Origin: a virus
Virus record (IMG/VR): IMGVR_UViG_3300049484_000359
Coordinates: 1 to 48,970 of that record
Strand: one strand, 5' to 3'
Length of the DNA: 48,970 bases
In this document: piece after piece, positions 41,039 through 48,144 of the stretch
How the letters are laid out: the number at the start of each line of letters is the position of its first letter
How positions within the stretch are numbered: position 1 is the first letter of the stretch
Made by a program: the position numbers and the translations under genes
Notes under the pieces: model-generated
Database searches by the model: none
Seen by the model: only the letters and a program-made list of their open reading frames with translations
What the model was told of the DNA's origin: nothing

Positions 41039-41872
41039 TCACTTCTCCAAGATCGCAGCCGCGAAGTTTGGATCCATCTTCTTGACGTACTCCATAATGC
41101 GAGGATAGAGTCCAGGATCTCCACTCTTCATTGTCCAATTGATTATCGTCGGGAGCGATAGCGCAGTACGACACTCCTCGAAGTATTCATTAGGGCAAGT
41201 GAAGACTTGATACTCAGGGAGTACACCCATCACTCCTGAGACCTGGGGCAAGAAGAGATAGACCTCGTCAAAGTAGATAGGAATCTTTGGCGCAATCTTC
41301 TTTCCTTGCGTCACGATTGTACGTTCCACGCGTCGCTCAGGCTCTCCACCTTTCTTGCCCATGGTTTGATACTCCGTGGTCACAAGGTGGGCAGTCATGA
41401 TGAAGTGGCGAGGATAATCACGAAGTTCATTGAGTATGGCAGTTACCCCACGAACTTCGGCTTTGTAGTCTTGGATCTCTGGCATATCCAAGACGCCCTT
41501 CTTCATCTTGCTGGACTTGTTGTCTGTCAGACCGATCGAGTACTGCATGGTCATGTCGGCAAGCATGGTGAGTCCATCTAGGATGACTCCCCAGTACTTG
41601 TGTGGATTGTCGCAGAGCCACCCTACCTTGTCCCACATCTTGGAGAAATCATCAGGACCGTATGACTCGAAGTCGATTTTATTGACGATCTGTGGGTACA
41701 TCTTGACGAGCGGTCGGATGCGGCCGTCGAGATCGAGGATGAAGATCTTCTCTCCCTCAGGCGCGATCTGTGCAAGCGATGCGGCTCCGACCGTCTTTCC
41801 TCCACCTGATCGACCGACATGGAGCGCTTTGATTCGTGTGGCGGGTTTTGTTTCACTTAGGGATGGCATCAT
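41039..41872 (-). CDS. Sak4-like RecA-fold ATPase
   Basis: 277 residues. Walker A GRSGGGKT (20-27), an IFILDLDGR strand and Walker B-type VILDGL with D98 indicate a RecA/AAA ATPase of the Sak4 (AAA_24) type, which anneals single strands in phage recombination. It stands in one operon with a DUF669-like protein and the PD-(D/E)XK nuclease, the expected partners. ATG 41872 or 41869. Confidence 0.8.
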   Translation of the reverse strand: MMPSLSETKPATRIKALHVGRSGGGKTVGAASLAQIAPEGEKIFILDLDGRIRPLVKMYPQIVNKIDFESYGPDDFSKMWDKVGWLCDNPHKYWGVILDGLTMLADMTMQYSIGLTDNKSSKMKKGVLDMPEIQDYKAEVRGVTAILNELRDYPRHFIMTAHLVTTEYQTMGKKGGEPERRVERTIVTQGKKIAPKIPIYFDEVYLFLPQVSGVMGVLPEYQVFTCPNEYFEECRTALSLPTIINWTMKSGDPGLYPRIMEYVKKMDPNFAAAILEK

Positions 41873-42226
41873 TCACTCACTCTCTGGTCCATCATTCATG
41901 TGACGAGTTAGTTGATTTATTTCCGATTCTTTCTTCTTATCCGACTCTCCAAGGATATACTCGACGTCTATTACGTCTCCTGAGGTTAAGCTTCTCCAGT
42001 TCGACTCAATGAAGTCATGAGCTGCAGCCATTGTACGATTACTCCAGTTGTACATATCATAGTTGATTTGCATCCCCTCCAAGTGAATAAGAAGGACATA
42101 ACGCCCACGAAAACCAGCTCGAGCTAGAAGAGCGTATTCCTTTCGTGTCCTTTCATCGTCATTCCTGATGGCCATAGCAGGAATTAACGTTGCTCTATCT
42201 CGAATTTCAAACAACTTGATTTCCAC
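41873..42226 (-). CDS. Conserved hypothetical protein
   Basis: 117 residues. MEIKLFEIRDRATLIPAMA...ALLARAGF...YVLLIHLEG...DPYDW-like YDMYNW and VEYILGE segments form a pattern seen in other phages, with unknown function. Its stop codon overlaps the Sak4-like start. Soluble, alpha/beta. Confidence 0.75.
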   Translation of the reverse strand: MEIKLFEIRDRATLIPAMAIRNDDERTRKEYALLARAGFRGRYVLLIHLEGMQINYDMYNWSNRTMAAAHDFIESNWRSLTSGDVIDVEYILGESDKKKESEINQLTRHMNDGPESE

Positions 42227-42227
42227 T

Positions 42228-42647
42228 TTATTTCTCCTCTCGATCCTTTAGCACCTGCTCAATATCGGTCTGCAAGCGCGCGATCTCCATCGCCTGCGAT
42301 GTGACGGTCTGGCGCAGATCGTCTCGCTCGCGTTCGAGGAAGGCATTCCTAGCTTCGAGCGCCCTCGCTTCGCCTTCGGCTTTCTTGGTGCGTTCCTCGG
42401 AGACTTCCAACTTGGCTCCTAGGTCGTGGATCGCCTCGGTCGCTTCGGACTGTGCTTCGGCCTGCTCGCGCCGCGCTTCGTCGCGCTCCTTGGCCAGCAA
42501 CCGGAGCGGCGCGGTCAGCTCCTCGCGGTAGGCTTCGAGAATGGGGGCGAAGTTAGAACCTAACTGTTGCGATGAGATGTTGCCCAACCCCATAACCGTA
42601 GTTAGTAATCCGGCGACCTGGAAGTCGCGTTCGTTCGGCTCACTCAT
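42228..42647 (-). CDS. Coiled-coil protein with high GC
   Basis: 139 residues. From residue 49 onward it is one long coiled coil rich in Glu, Ala and Arg (EARREQAEAQSEATEAIHDL). Its base composition is markedly richer in G and C than that of the flanking genes, suggesting recent arrival or different constraint. No other features. Function unknown. Confidence 0.65.
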   Translation of the reverse strand: MSEPNERDFQVAGLLTTVMGLGNISSQQLGSNFAPILEAYREELTAPLRLLAKERDEARREQAEAQSEATEAIHDLGAKLEVSEERTKKAEGEARALEARNAFLERERDDLRQTVTSQAMEIARLQTDIEQVLKDREEK

Positions 42648-42651
42648 GGCA

Positions 42652-43509
42652 TCACCTCAGATCAAAGATCGAACGATGCTTACGACGCTGTATGAAGTTG
42701 TCGTTCAGGAATCTTTCTCTGTCTACAAGATTCTGCATGCAGACATCCTGATAGAAACAACCATCATACTTATCGCATACTGTAAAGTCGGGCGGGAAGT
42801 TCTCGCTCTTGACACAGGCATCAATGTACTGTGCCCGATAGACTGTCCACTCTACCCACCAATTGATGACTGACTTTGGGTAGGGAAAAAAGTCGCGGGT
42901 GAACTTTTTCTCTGGGGCCAGACTCTTCTGGAATCCGATATTGTTCCTCATGGAGCGTCGATCACCGGAAGCCCAAGCGTACGCTAAAAATTGATTTGAG
43001 AGCGGAGTGGCTTCTCGATTACGTCGTCGAGTCTTATGATCTGTCCAGGTGCGTTGACCTTGCCGATTCTCGAAGATGACGTCTACAATGAGTTGGAGAA
43101 TTACACGGAGACCTTCTTCATCTTCTGTATCGGGACGCTCATAGAGTGTAAGAACCATGGGCTGTTCTACGGCTACTGGAGTCTCCTTGTCATCCTGATA
43201 AAAGAGACAGTACTGTTGGAAAGTGGAAATGACTTCATCCTCTGCCGCCTCGATGGAGAGATCCATTGTGATGGCACGCTTACGACCCAGTTTGATTGCA
43301 TTATCAATCATCTCAATGTGCGGCGGGCGATCTGCAACCGGAAGCATCTTCTGTCTGTAATATTCCGCAAGCATGAGATGCATGAGGTCGCCTTCATCAA
43401 GATATGAGGGCTTTGCTTCTGGTCCAGCGCCTACGATCTTTTCGTACATGTACTTTGTCATACATGCCGAAGCATCGAGCGAGCTAGGCGACTCGATTAG
43501 GGTCTTCAC
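42652..43509 (-). CDS. PD-(D/E)XK nuclease with probable Fe-S cluster
   Basis: 285 residues from GTG 43509 (AAGGAG seven bases upstream). The RecB/Cas4 fold is clear: H44 in GDLMH, D143 in IVDVIF, DHK (157-159) and QFLAY (Q173, Y177). C16 with C245, C251 and C257 fits the AddB/Cas4-type 4Fe-4S cluster (one early and three late Cys). Likely an exonuclease making single strands for the Sak4-like ATPase. Confidence 0.85.
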   Translation of the reverse strand: MKTLIESPSSLDASACMTKYMYEKIVGAGPEAKPSYLDEGDLMHLMLAEYYRQKMLPVADRPPHIEMIDNAIKLGRKRAITMDLSIEAAEDEVISTFQQYCLFYQDDKETPVAVEQPMVLTLYERPDTEDEEGLRVILQLIVDVIFENRQGQRTWTDHKTRRRNREATPLSNQFLAYAWASGDRRSMRNNIGFQKSLAPEKKFTRDFFPYPKSVINWWVEWTVYRAQYIDACVKSENFPPDFTVCDKYDGCFYQDVCMQNLVDRERFLNDNFIQRRKHRSIFDLR

Positions 43510-43657
43510 GCTTGTTCTCCTTGAGATGTTGCAATATGAGTCTAATGACTCGTTCCGATCCGATAATGGGCATAACAGATGTAGATCCACATGTCTCGCA
43601 TCGCCCATCACGAAGTAGGATCTTTGTCTTGTCACAATCGACGCAGAAGCCTATCAT
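43484..43657 (-). CDS. Tiny zinc-ribbon protein
   Basis: 57 residues: CVDC (C5, C8) and CETC (C20, C23), a compact ribbon. ATG 43657, close upstream GAGTAGGA. It overlaps the nuclease start by 26 bases. Similar in style to the other small zinc proteins. Confidence 0.7.
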   Translation of the reverse strand: MIGFCVDCDKTKILLRDGRCETCGSTSVMPIIGSERVIRLILQHLKENKREDPNRVA

Positions 43658-43661
43658 GGTC

Positions 43662-43709
43662 CTACTCGTTGATGAGGACTACGCCATCAGGCGTGAGTAC
43701 ATTACTCAT
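43662..43709 (-). CDS. Possible 15-residue micro-gene
   Basis: MSNVLTPDGVVLINE. It starts in an ATGA overlap with the upstream stop codon, has GGAG seven bases before, and ends four bases before the next start codon. Perfect spacing but extremely short; it may instead be a coupling element. Confidence 0.4.
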   Translation of the reverse strand: MSNVLTPDGVVLINE

Positions 43710-43879
43710 TGACTTACTCCATCCTTCCTGTTCATACCCTGAACGGGTTTCCGTACGAACTCACGATGCGTATCTCGACAGGCCCCACAGAGTCGATAGT
43801 GAAAATGCTTGCAGTATACGATACGACACCCAAAGTGTCGATCACATGCGGGGCAAGTGTGCTCGTGATCATTTTCCAC
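43706..43879 (-). CDS. Small zinc-binding protein
   Basis: 57 residues from GTG 43879 (AGGAGA seven bases upstream). CPAC (C9, C12), then C17, C22, and CGAC (C30, C33) with several His: a double zinc site. The end carries palindromic site 7. Overlaps the gene upstream by 11 bases. Confidence 0.7.
   Translation of the reverse strand: MENDHEHTCPACDRHFGCRIVYCKHFHYRLCGACRDTHREFVRKPVQGMNRKDGVSQ
43730..43744. promoter_or_regulatory. Palindromic site 7, GTTCA-TACCC-TGAAC
   Basis: Exact copy, within the end of the small zinc gene, reading PVQGMNR on the minus strand. Confidence 0.5.
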
Positions 43880-44183
43880 TTTGATCTCTCCTGCGTAGAT
43901 ATGATGATATTGCCTGACGAGCCGGATTCTCCCCATACGAGTCGAGATCGACAGATGGAGCAATCAGCAGATCCGATTGCACAACTCTCGAACCCACTGA
44001 CTTCCAAACGATCTTTCCGATTTCCAAGTCGACGATCTGAATCATGAAGATATGTGGGATATATTTTGTCACATCATCAAGTGCGTTATTCAGACTAGCG
44101 TAGCTGGCAAGGTAGTCTTCCCATCCACCAGCTCGATCCCACTCTTTACAACAAAAGACTGCGAAGCGTCTTACATTGCCCAC
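43869..44183 (-). CDS. Conserved hypothetical protein
   Basis: 104 residues, GTG 44183 (GGGAGAAAG upstream). FCCKEWDRAGGWEDYLASYASLNNALDD near the start, beta-rich after. The WDxxGGWxD pattern recurs in phage proteins of unknown function. Overlaps the helicase end by 13 bases. Confidence 0.7.
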   Translation of the reverse strand: MGNVRRFAVFCCKEWDRAGGWEDYLASYASLNNALDDVTKYIPHIFMIQIVDLEIGKIVWKSVGSRVVQSDLLIAPSVDLDSYGENPARQAISSYLRRRDQSGK

Positions 44184-45874
44184 TTCTTTCTCCCTTCTCT
44201 CGCGAGCTTTTCGATCAGTTCCTTCATGATCTCTGACTCGTTGAAGTTAGACCACTTGCCCTTTGCGGTGAGTAGATATTGACGCTTCTTTTCTACCAAT
44301 TCCGCAAGGTATTCATCGACCGTTCCCAGTGCTACTGGATAGAGGATGTTAACTTGTGATGCTGTTGTACCTGGACGTGGGAAGCGAGCTTCTGCTTGTT
44401 CCTCATTTGGAGGATTCCACTGCCGCTCCATGAGGACCGCATCTGAGCAGAATTGGAAGTTCTTTCCTTCGCCTGCTGCAAGCGTTGATGCTATAAGGAC
44501 CCGTCTTAGCGGATTGTTCTTGAACTCCTGCTCGATAGCATACGATTGCTTGCCACTTATTCCGCCTAGCAGGCGTATGGGAGGCTCAAAGCCTCTCTCT
44601 CTCAATATTGGCGTGAGCTTTGATTCAAGTATCGTTCCGACATTGATATGGTGGATGAAGATGACAATCTTAGGCTTTGCCACCAGCTTCGATCCGCCAT
44701 TAAGCAACTCACGCTCTTCGTCGTGATCGTCAAGCCACTCTGTAACGTAATCAACTGTGGGGGCAACCTTCGAGAAACCCACAATCTGACGCATTACTAT
44801 AAATGACTGATCTATACGATTTCTCTTTGAGAATTCATTGTCATCTTCATCTTCGTAGATAGACATGAAGTTCTCAAGCTCTCGAGCATAGGCCTCTTTA
44901 GTCTCCTGACCCATGGCGAAGTATCGACGCTGGCGGAAAATCTTGGGGAGCTGAGCCATGACTACATCACGTTCGTAGTCTATGATGTAATTCTTAGTGA
45001 TCTCATGGAATCGATCGTACCGATCTTTTCTCAAGCCACCAATCTTAGGCGCCTTTGTCCCACCAGTGGTCTTGGAGTACGTATACTCACAAAACTGATC
45101 GATGAAGAACGTTCGATTGCTAAAGTTCTTCGGGTCGATAATGTTGAGTATCGTGAAGTATTCACCAAAGTGATTCTTGATGGGCGTTCCAGAGGGAGCC
45201 AAGAAGTTGGGCGTCTTGGCGGCCAAGTCTTGTACGAACCGCGTCCGCTTAGCGTCCGGATTCTTGATATGCTGGACTTCGTCATAGATGATAGTCTTGA
45301 GCGGATAGTCCATCAACCAAGGCAGACCGCTATTCTCTTTGACTTGACCCTTCTTATCTGTACGGGGAGCTAAGAGATCCTGAGATACGATAAAGGCTTT
45401 AAAACCCTTTGCGGGTCTATCTCGGGTAGATTCAAGGATCTGAAAGAGTCGATCAGGACACCAATCCATCAACTCTTGAAGCCACTGCTCCGTCATGGAA
45501 GCCTTACAGATTATGAGTGCGGGCGTCAATTCCTTCCAGTACTGACGGAGAAGTGTGGCTGATATGACGGTCTTTCCAAGACCCATATCTAGTCGAAGGA
45601 TCGCTTTGAATCCTGACTTTACGGATCTCTCACAAGCTTCGATCTGAAAAGGAAAAAGAAACTTGTTCGTAACAGATCGAAGAGAGGAGAAGTCAAATAT
45701 CTCGCACTTCTCCTCTCTTATCGAGTGCCCACACTCCAGCTTCGTAATGAGCGTCCTGATAGGCTTGACAACACCATCCACAACCTTTGGCAGGTTGACG
45801 TGGAAAGAACTAACCTGGCGGGCAGGCTTTCCACATTCGGGACAATCAGGACGAAGCATGTGGGTTTGTGGCAT
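44171..45874 (-). CDS. SNF2-like superfamily 2 helicase
   Basis: 567 residues. A zinc ribbon at the N-terminus (CPEC at 11-14, later C48 and C57). Walker A DMGLGKT (96-102), DEVQH box (198-202), SGTP (228-231), and a C-terminal motif VI region (EEQAEARFPRPGT). The architecture is that of SNF2-type DNA translocases used in phage replication or repair. The DExx box is unusual: DEVQ rather than DEAH. Its start lies four bases beyond the stop codon of the upstream gene. Confidence 0.9.
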   Translation of the reverse strand: MPQTHMLRPDCPECGKPARQVSSFHVNLPKVVDGVVKPIRTLITKLECGHSIREEKCEIFDFSSLRSVTNKFLFPFQIEACERSVKSGFKAILRLDMGLGKTVISATLLRQYWKELTPALIICKASMTEQWLQELMDWCPDRLFQILESTRDRPAKGFKAFIVSQDLLAPRTDKKGQVKENSGLPWLMDYPLKTIIYDEVQHIKNPDAKRTRFVQDLAAKTPNFLAPSGTPIKNHFGEYFTILNIIDPKNFSNRTFFIDQFCEYTYSKTTGGTKAPKIGGLRKDRYDRFHEITKNYIIDYERDVVMAQLPKIFRQRRYFAMGQETKEAYARELENFMSIYEDEDDNEFSKRNRIDQSFIVMRQIVGFSKVAPTVDYVTEWLDDHDEERELLNGGSKLVAKPKIVIFIHHINVGTILESKLTPILRERGFEPPIRLLGGISGKQSYAIEQEFKNNPLRRVLIASTLAAGEGKNFQFCSDAVLMERQWNPPNEEQAEARFPRPGTTASQVNILYPVALGTVDEYLAELVEKKRQYLLTAKGKWSNFNESEIMKELIEKLAREGRKKWAM

Positions 45875-45878
45875 GGTC

Positions 45879-46223
45879 TTACTTCTTCGATCCAGCCTTG
45901 AGCGGGATGAGGTTGGATGGTGAGAAGGACATGAGCCACTTGTCGAAGTAGATCAAGGTGAGGTCACCGTGAGCTTTCGCACAACGACGACCCATCTCGT
46001 CTGCGATCTTGAGGGCTTTGATCTTGAACTCCTGAACCTTCTCAAGCAACTCGCCATCCATCTTCTTGATCCGACGCTTGGCAAAGTAGACGACGTGCAT
46101 GTAGGCCTTCTTTGCACGCCTCACCATGTTCTTCGGGTAGTGGGTGTTCAGGTACTCGGCCCTCTTGGCGGGTGAGCGACGCTTCTTCGAGCAACCCTTC
46201 TTCGACTGCTGCTGTGCTGGCAT
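45879..46223 (-). CDS. Small basic protein
   Basis: 114 residues from ATG 46223 (AAGGAGAGTGTA). Very basic N-terminus (SKKGCSKKRRSPAKR) and helices. Possibly a nucleic-acid-binding protein. The longer frame is not supported by a ribosome site. Confidence 0.65.
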   Translation of the reverse strand: MPAQQQSKKGCSKKRRSPAKRAEYLNTHYPKNMVRRAKKAYMHVVYFAKRRIKKMDGELLEKVQEFKIKALKIADEMGRRCAKAHGDLTLIYFDKWLMSFSPSNLIPLKAGSKK

Positions 46224-46233
46224 TACACTCTCC

Positions 46234-46500
46234 TTAGGAAGGTTGACGGACGGGGATCTTCTCGTATCGTACATTTGGGTCTGCATTGTACGATTTCGAC
46301 ACCGTGGCAATCAGTTGAGCGAAGTTGAACATGATCTCACCCACGGATAGACCCTCACCTGCATACTGCGCGTACAGGATCATGATGAGACCAAGGAAAA
46401 CCTCAGGACTGGGTCGATACCCAGCCTCGGCTAGCGACAGAACTACGAAATCGCTAATCTTTGCTGCGCTTTCCAACTTCACTTCTTGCATCTGGACCAT
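46234..46500 (-). CDS. Small hypothetical protein
   Basis: 88 residues; start 46500 with GGGAG eight bases upstream. A hydrophobic helix pattern (VFLGLIMILYAQYAGEG) in the middle might be a buried helix. Function unknown. Confidence 0.65.
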   Translation of the reverse strand: MVQMQEVKLESAAKISDFVVLSLAEAGYRPSPEVFLGLIMILYAQYAGEGLSVGEIMFNFAQLIATVSKSYNADPNVRYEKIPVRQPS

Positions 46501-46504
46501 GTGA

Positions 46505-46864
46505 CTACTCCCTTCGATTTTCTTGCGCGGGGTTGATAATCTCCGCGATCTTCTTGAGCTTTGCTTCGCTCTCTCCTAGCAAGTTCAACAACGTGTGATG
46601 GGGTGTGTCAGGGTGTTGGTATCGACTATGAAGCTTTTCCATTTCTTCAAGACGACTCCCAAGTGCGTCAACTTGACGCTCAAGTGCGTCGATTGCTTGC
46701 TGTTGGATCGATGCTTGTGAGTACTCCATTTTATTTCTCCACTCCATTTTATTTCTCCTGACCTCCTGTGCGATGATACGTCGAAGTCGATCTGTCTCTT
46801 TCATCAAGCTATCAACGATCTTAGCTTGATTGTTTATTTGTTCGTTCTCTGAAAACAAAGGCAT
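46505..46864 (-). CDS. Coiled-coil protein with internal start
   Basis: 119 residues from ATG 46864 (GAGGTGAGTG upstream). The C-terminal 75 residues are coiled coil. At 46723-46758 a perfect 18-bp tandem duplication supplies two ribosome sites (GGAGAAATAAA) with ATGs at 46747 and 46729, so a shorter form MEYSQASIQQ... could also be made. No function known. Confidence 0.6.
   Translation of the reverse strand: MPLFSENEQINNQAKIVDSLMKETDRLRRIIAQEVRRNKMEWRNKMEYSQASIQQQAIDALERQVDALGSRLEEMEKLHSRYQHPDTPHHTLLNLLGESEAKLKKIAEIINPAQENRRE
46723..46758. repeat. 18-bp tandem duplication carrying a ribosome site and ATG
   Basis: ACTCCATTTTATTTCTCC on the plus strand, twice with no gap (46723-46740, 46741-46758); on the minus strand each copy is GGAGAAATAAAATGGAGT. 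In frame (six codons), so it adds MEWRNK-like residues without breaking the protein. Confidence 0.85.
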
Positions 46865-46974
46865 CACTCACCTCGATCCATCTTCTCGAGATTCCAGAAG
46901 AGGTAGAAAAGCAGCCAGATCATTCCACCCAAATAAATGGCAAGGGCAAGCGTTGTGAAGTCTACGTTCTCCAT
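46864..46974 (-). CDS. 36-residue single-pass membrane protein
   Basis: MENVDFTTLALAIYLGG opens a hydrophobic run (about 8-28) that continues to a charged tail (NLEKMDRGE). Starts one base after the upstream stop codon and ends with a TGATG overlap. A tiny inner-membrane protein; function unknown. Confidence 0.65.
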   Translation of the reverse strand: MENVDFTTLALAIYLGGMIWLLFYLFWNLEKMDRGE

Positions 46975-46975
46975 G

Positions 46976-47449
46976 TTACTCTTCTTTCTGTTCAGAGTCT
47001 GAACGGATTGCATCTTCTACGATCTCACGTTCCGTTTCTTTTCGCGCTATGCCCTTCCACGTATCTTCCACGTCATGTTTGTGATATGGAATCTCAGGCA
47101 CAGCAGAGATAGGACCAGCAAGTCGTAGGATCTCGCGAAGCGATGCGGTGGGTCTCCTATCCTTCGCGATCTCGATCTTCAGCTCATCCAACTCTTCAGC
47201 TGCGATACGAGCTTTGCACTCTGCCGTATTTGTTCCACACTTCACCTTTGCGTATAGCAATGCATATGGTGAGAGAACAAATGGCGTATCGCAGATATAG
47301 CAACGCGCACGCTTTCCGATGAGCACCTCGTAGTTATACGTAAACGATGGACAGTCTACGCAGCTCCACAAAGGCTTTCCATTCGCGTTGGTATACCGAC
47401 GATATCGGTGGATACCACTGATATGCTCACACTTTCTGCGGCGTGACAT
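46976..47449 (-). CDS. Zinc-ribbon protein
   Basis: 157 residues. Cys at C7, C30, C33, C50 and C53: WSCVDCPSF and RCYICDTPF, two CxxC knuckles, one ribbon. A helical, charged C-terminal half with a His pair (YHKHD). AGAGG precedes the ATG at 47449. Contains palindromic site 8 near its end. Confidence 0.75.
   Translation of the reverse strand: MSRRRKCEHISGIHRYRRYTNANGKPLWSCVDCPSFTYNYEVLIGKRARCYICDTPFVLSPYALLYAKVKCGTNTAECKARIAAEELDELKIEIAKDRRPTASLREILRLAGPISAVPEIPYHKHDVEDTWKGIARKETEREIVEDAIRSDSEQKEE
46990..47004. promoter_or_regulatory. Palindromic site 8, GTTCA-GAGTC-TGAAC
   Basis: Exact copy at the end of the zinc-ribbon gene, reading RSDSEQ on the minus strand. Identical to site 5 in all 15 bases. 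Confidence 0.55.
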
Positions 47450-47450
47450 C

Positions 47451-47585
47451 TTAGCCTCTCGTCTCCATGGGATATGATATGATTGCGTCCTGTTTAACGT
47501 ACATGTACATGACTTTATTCTTATTGATGGACCGCGCCCCCATCGGCTTTAATAATCCACGCGGAGATAGTAGCTCGTCAGCCAC
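47451..47585 (-). CDS. Possible 44-aa protein
   Basis: GTG 47585, preceded by AGGTTTTAGA, which is a weak site. Sequence includes NKNKVMYMYVKQDA. It lies immediately after the hairpin at 47595-47613. Uncertain. Confidence 0.4.
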   Translation of the reverse strand: MADELLSPRGLLKPMGARSINKNKVMYMYVKQDAIISYPMETRG

Positions 47586-47594
47586 TCTAAAACC

Positions 47595-47613
47595 TACGAC
47601 CTGGCGGGTCGTA
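47595..47613. terminator. Bidirectional hairpin
   Basis: TACGACC (47595-47601) and GGTCGTA (47607-47613), with 5-base loop, followed by AGTTTT on the plus strand and by GGTTTT on the minus strand. Lies between two small leftward genes; possible intrinsic terminator in both directions. Confidence 0.5.
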
Positions 47614-47625
47614 AGTTTTGACTGG

Positions 47626-47787
47626 TTACGAGACACGCTCTTCGATTTGCGCGCGGAGGCTGCCACGACCTTGCAACATCTTGCGCGCCTGCCGTCGGGT
47701 CGTCTTGATCCCCAAGCGGTCAGCCTGCCCAAGAATGGTGTTGACCGCTTCCGCCGTCTTCGCGTCTCGCTCTGCTTGTCGTTCCAT
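47626..47787 (-). CDS. Small helical basic protein
   Basis: 53 residues: begins MERQAERDAKTAEAV, followed by LGIKTTRRQARKMLQ, basic and helical. AAAGGAC about eight bases upstream of the ATG at 47787. This frame fits better than a longer overlapping one (47451-47819), which is Arg/Ser-biased. Function unknown. Confidence 0.6.
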   Translation of the reverse strand: MERQAERDAKTAEAVNTILGQADRLGIKTTRRQARKMLQGRGSLRAQIEERVS

Positions 47788-47832
47788 CGTCTTTGTCCTT
47801 TCCTAGTTTCAGGAGCCAATAAGAGGTGTTAT

Positions 47833-47848
47833 GTCAGGCTAGCCTGAC
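47833..47848. repeat. 16-bp perfect palindrome
   Basis: GTCAGGCTAGCCTGAC, symmetric over all 16 bases, overlapping the stop codon of the gene at 47848-48123. Possible operator or protein site. Confidence 0.55.
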
Positions 47849-48123
47849 TAGCATCCAAACGCGTCGAGAACCGCATCGATCTGAGCTTTCTGTGGGATGG
47901 TGAAGCGTACGTACTTCTGATGGCGCCATGGACGTGCGTTGAGTGCATTCGAGATTACGTTTTGCGCACGATTCCTGGCTCCCCACGCCCCCAGTGGTGG
48001 ACAGCGGAGAGTCAGAATCTCCGAGCTCGGCCTCACTCCAAGCTCAGCCTCATGTAGCCTACGAGCCATCTCGCCATACGCTGTGAGATATCGACGTTGA
48101 TGATGCGACAACTTCTTTGTCAT
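47848..48123 (-). CDS. Conserved hypothetical protein
   Basis: 91 residues, basic, with SSEILTLRCPPLGAWGAR and a helical core. GAGG eight bases upstream of the ATG at 48123. One Cys early and one at the end. No family recognised. Confidence 0.7.
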   Translation of the reverse strand: MTKKLSHHQRRYLTAYGEMARRLHEAELGVRPSSEILTLRCPPLGAWGARNRAQNVISNALNARPWRHQKYVRFTIPQKAQIDAVLDAFGC

Positions 48124-48144
48124 GATTTGACCTCTCTTTTTAAA

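Noticed and set aside
47451-47819. 122-codon leftward frame
   Set aside because: Arg/Ser-biased and includes a hairpin; the frames at 47626-47787 and 47451-47585 have better starts or fit.
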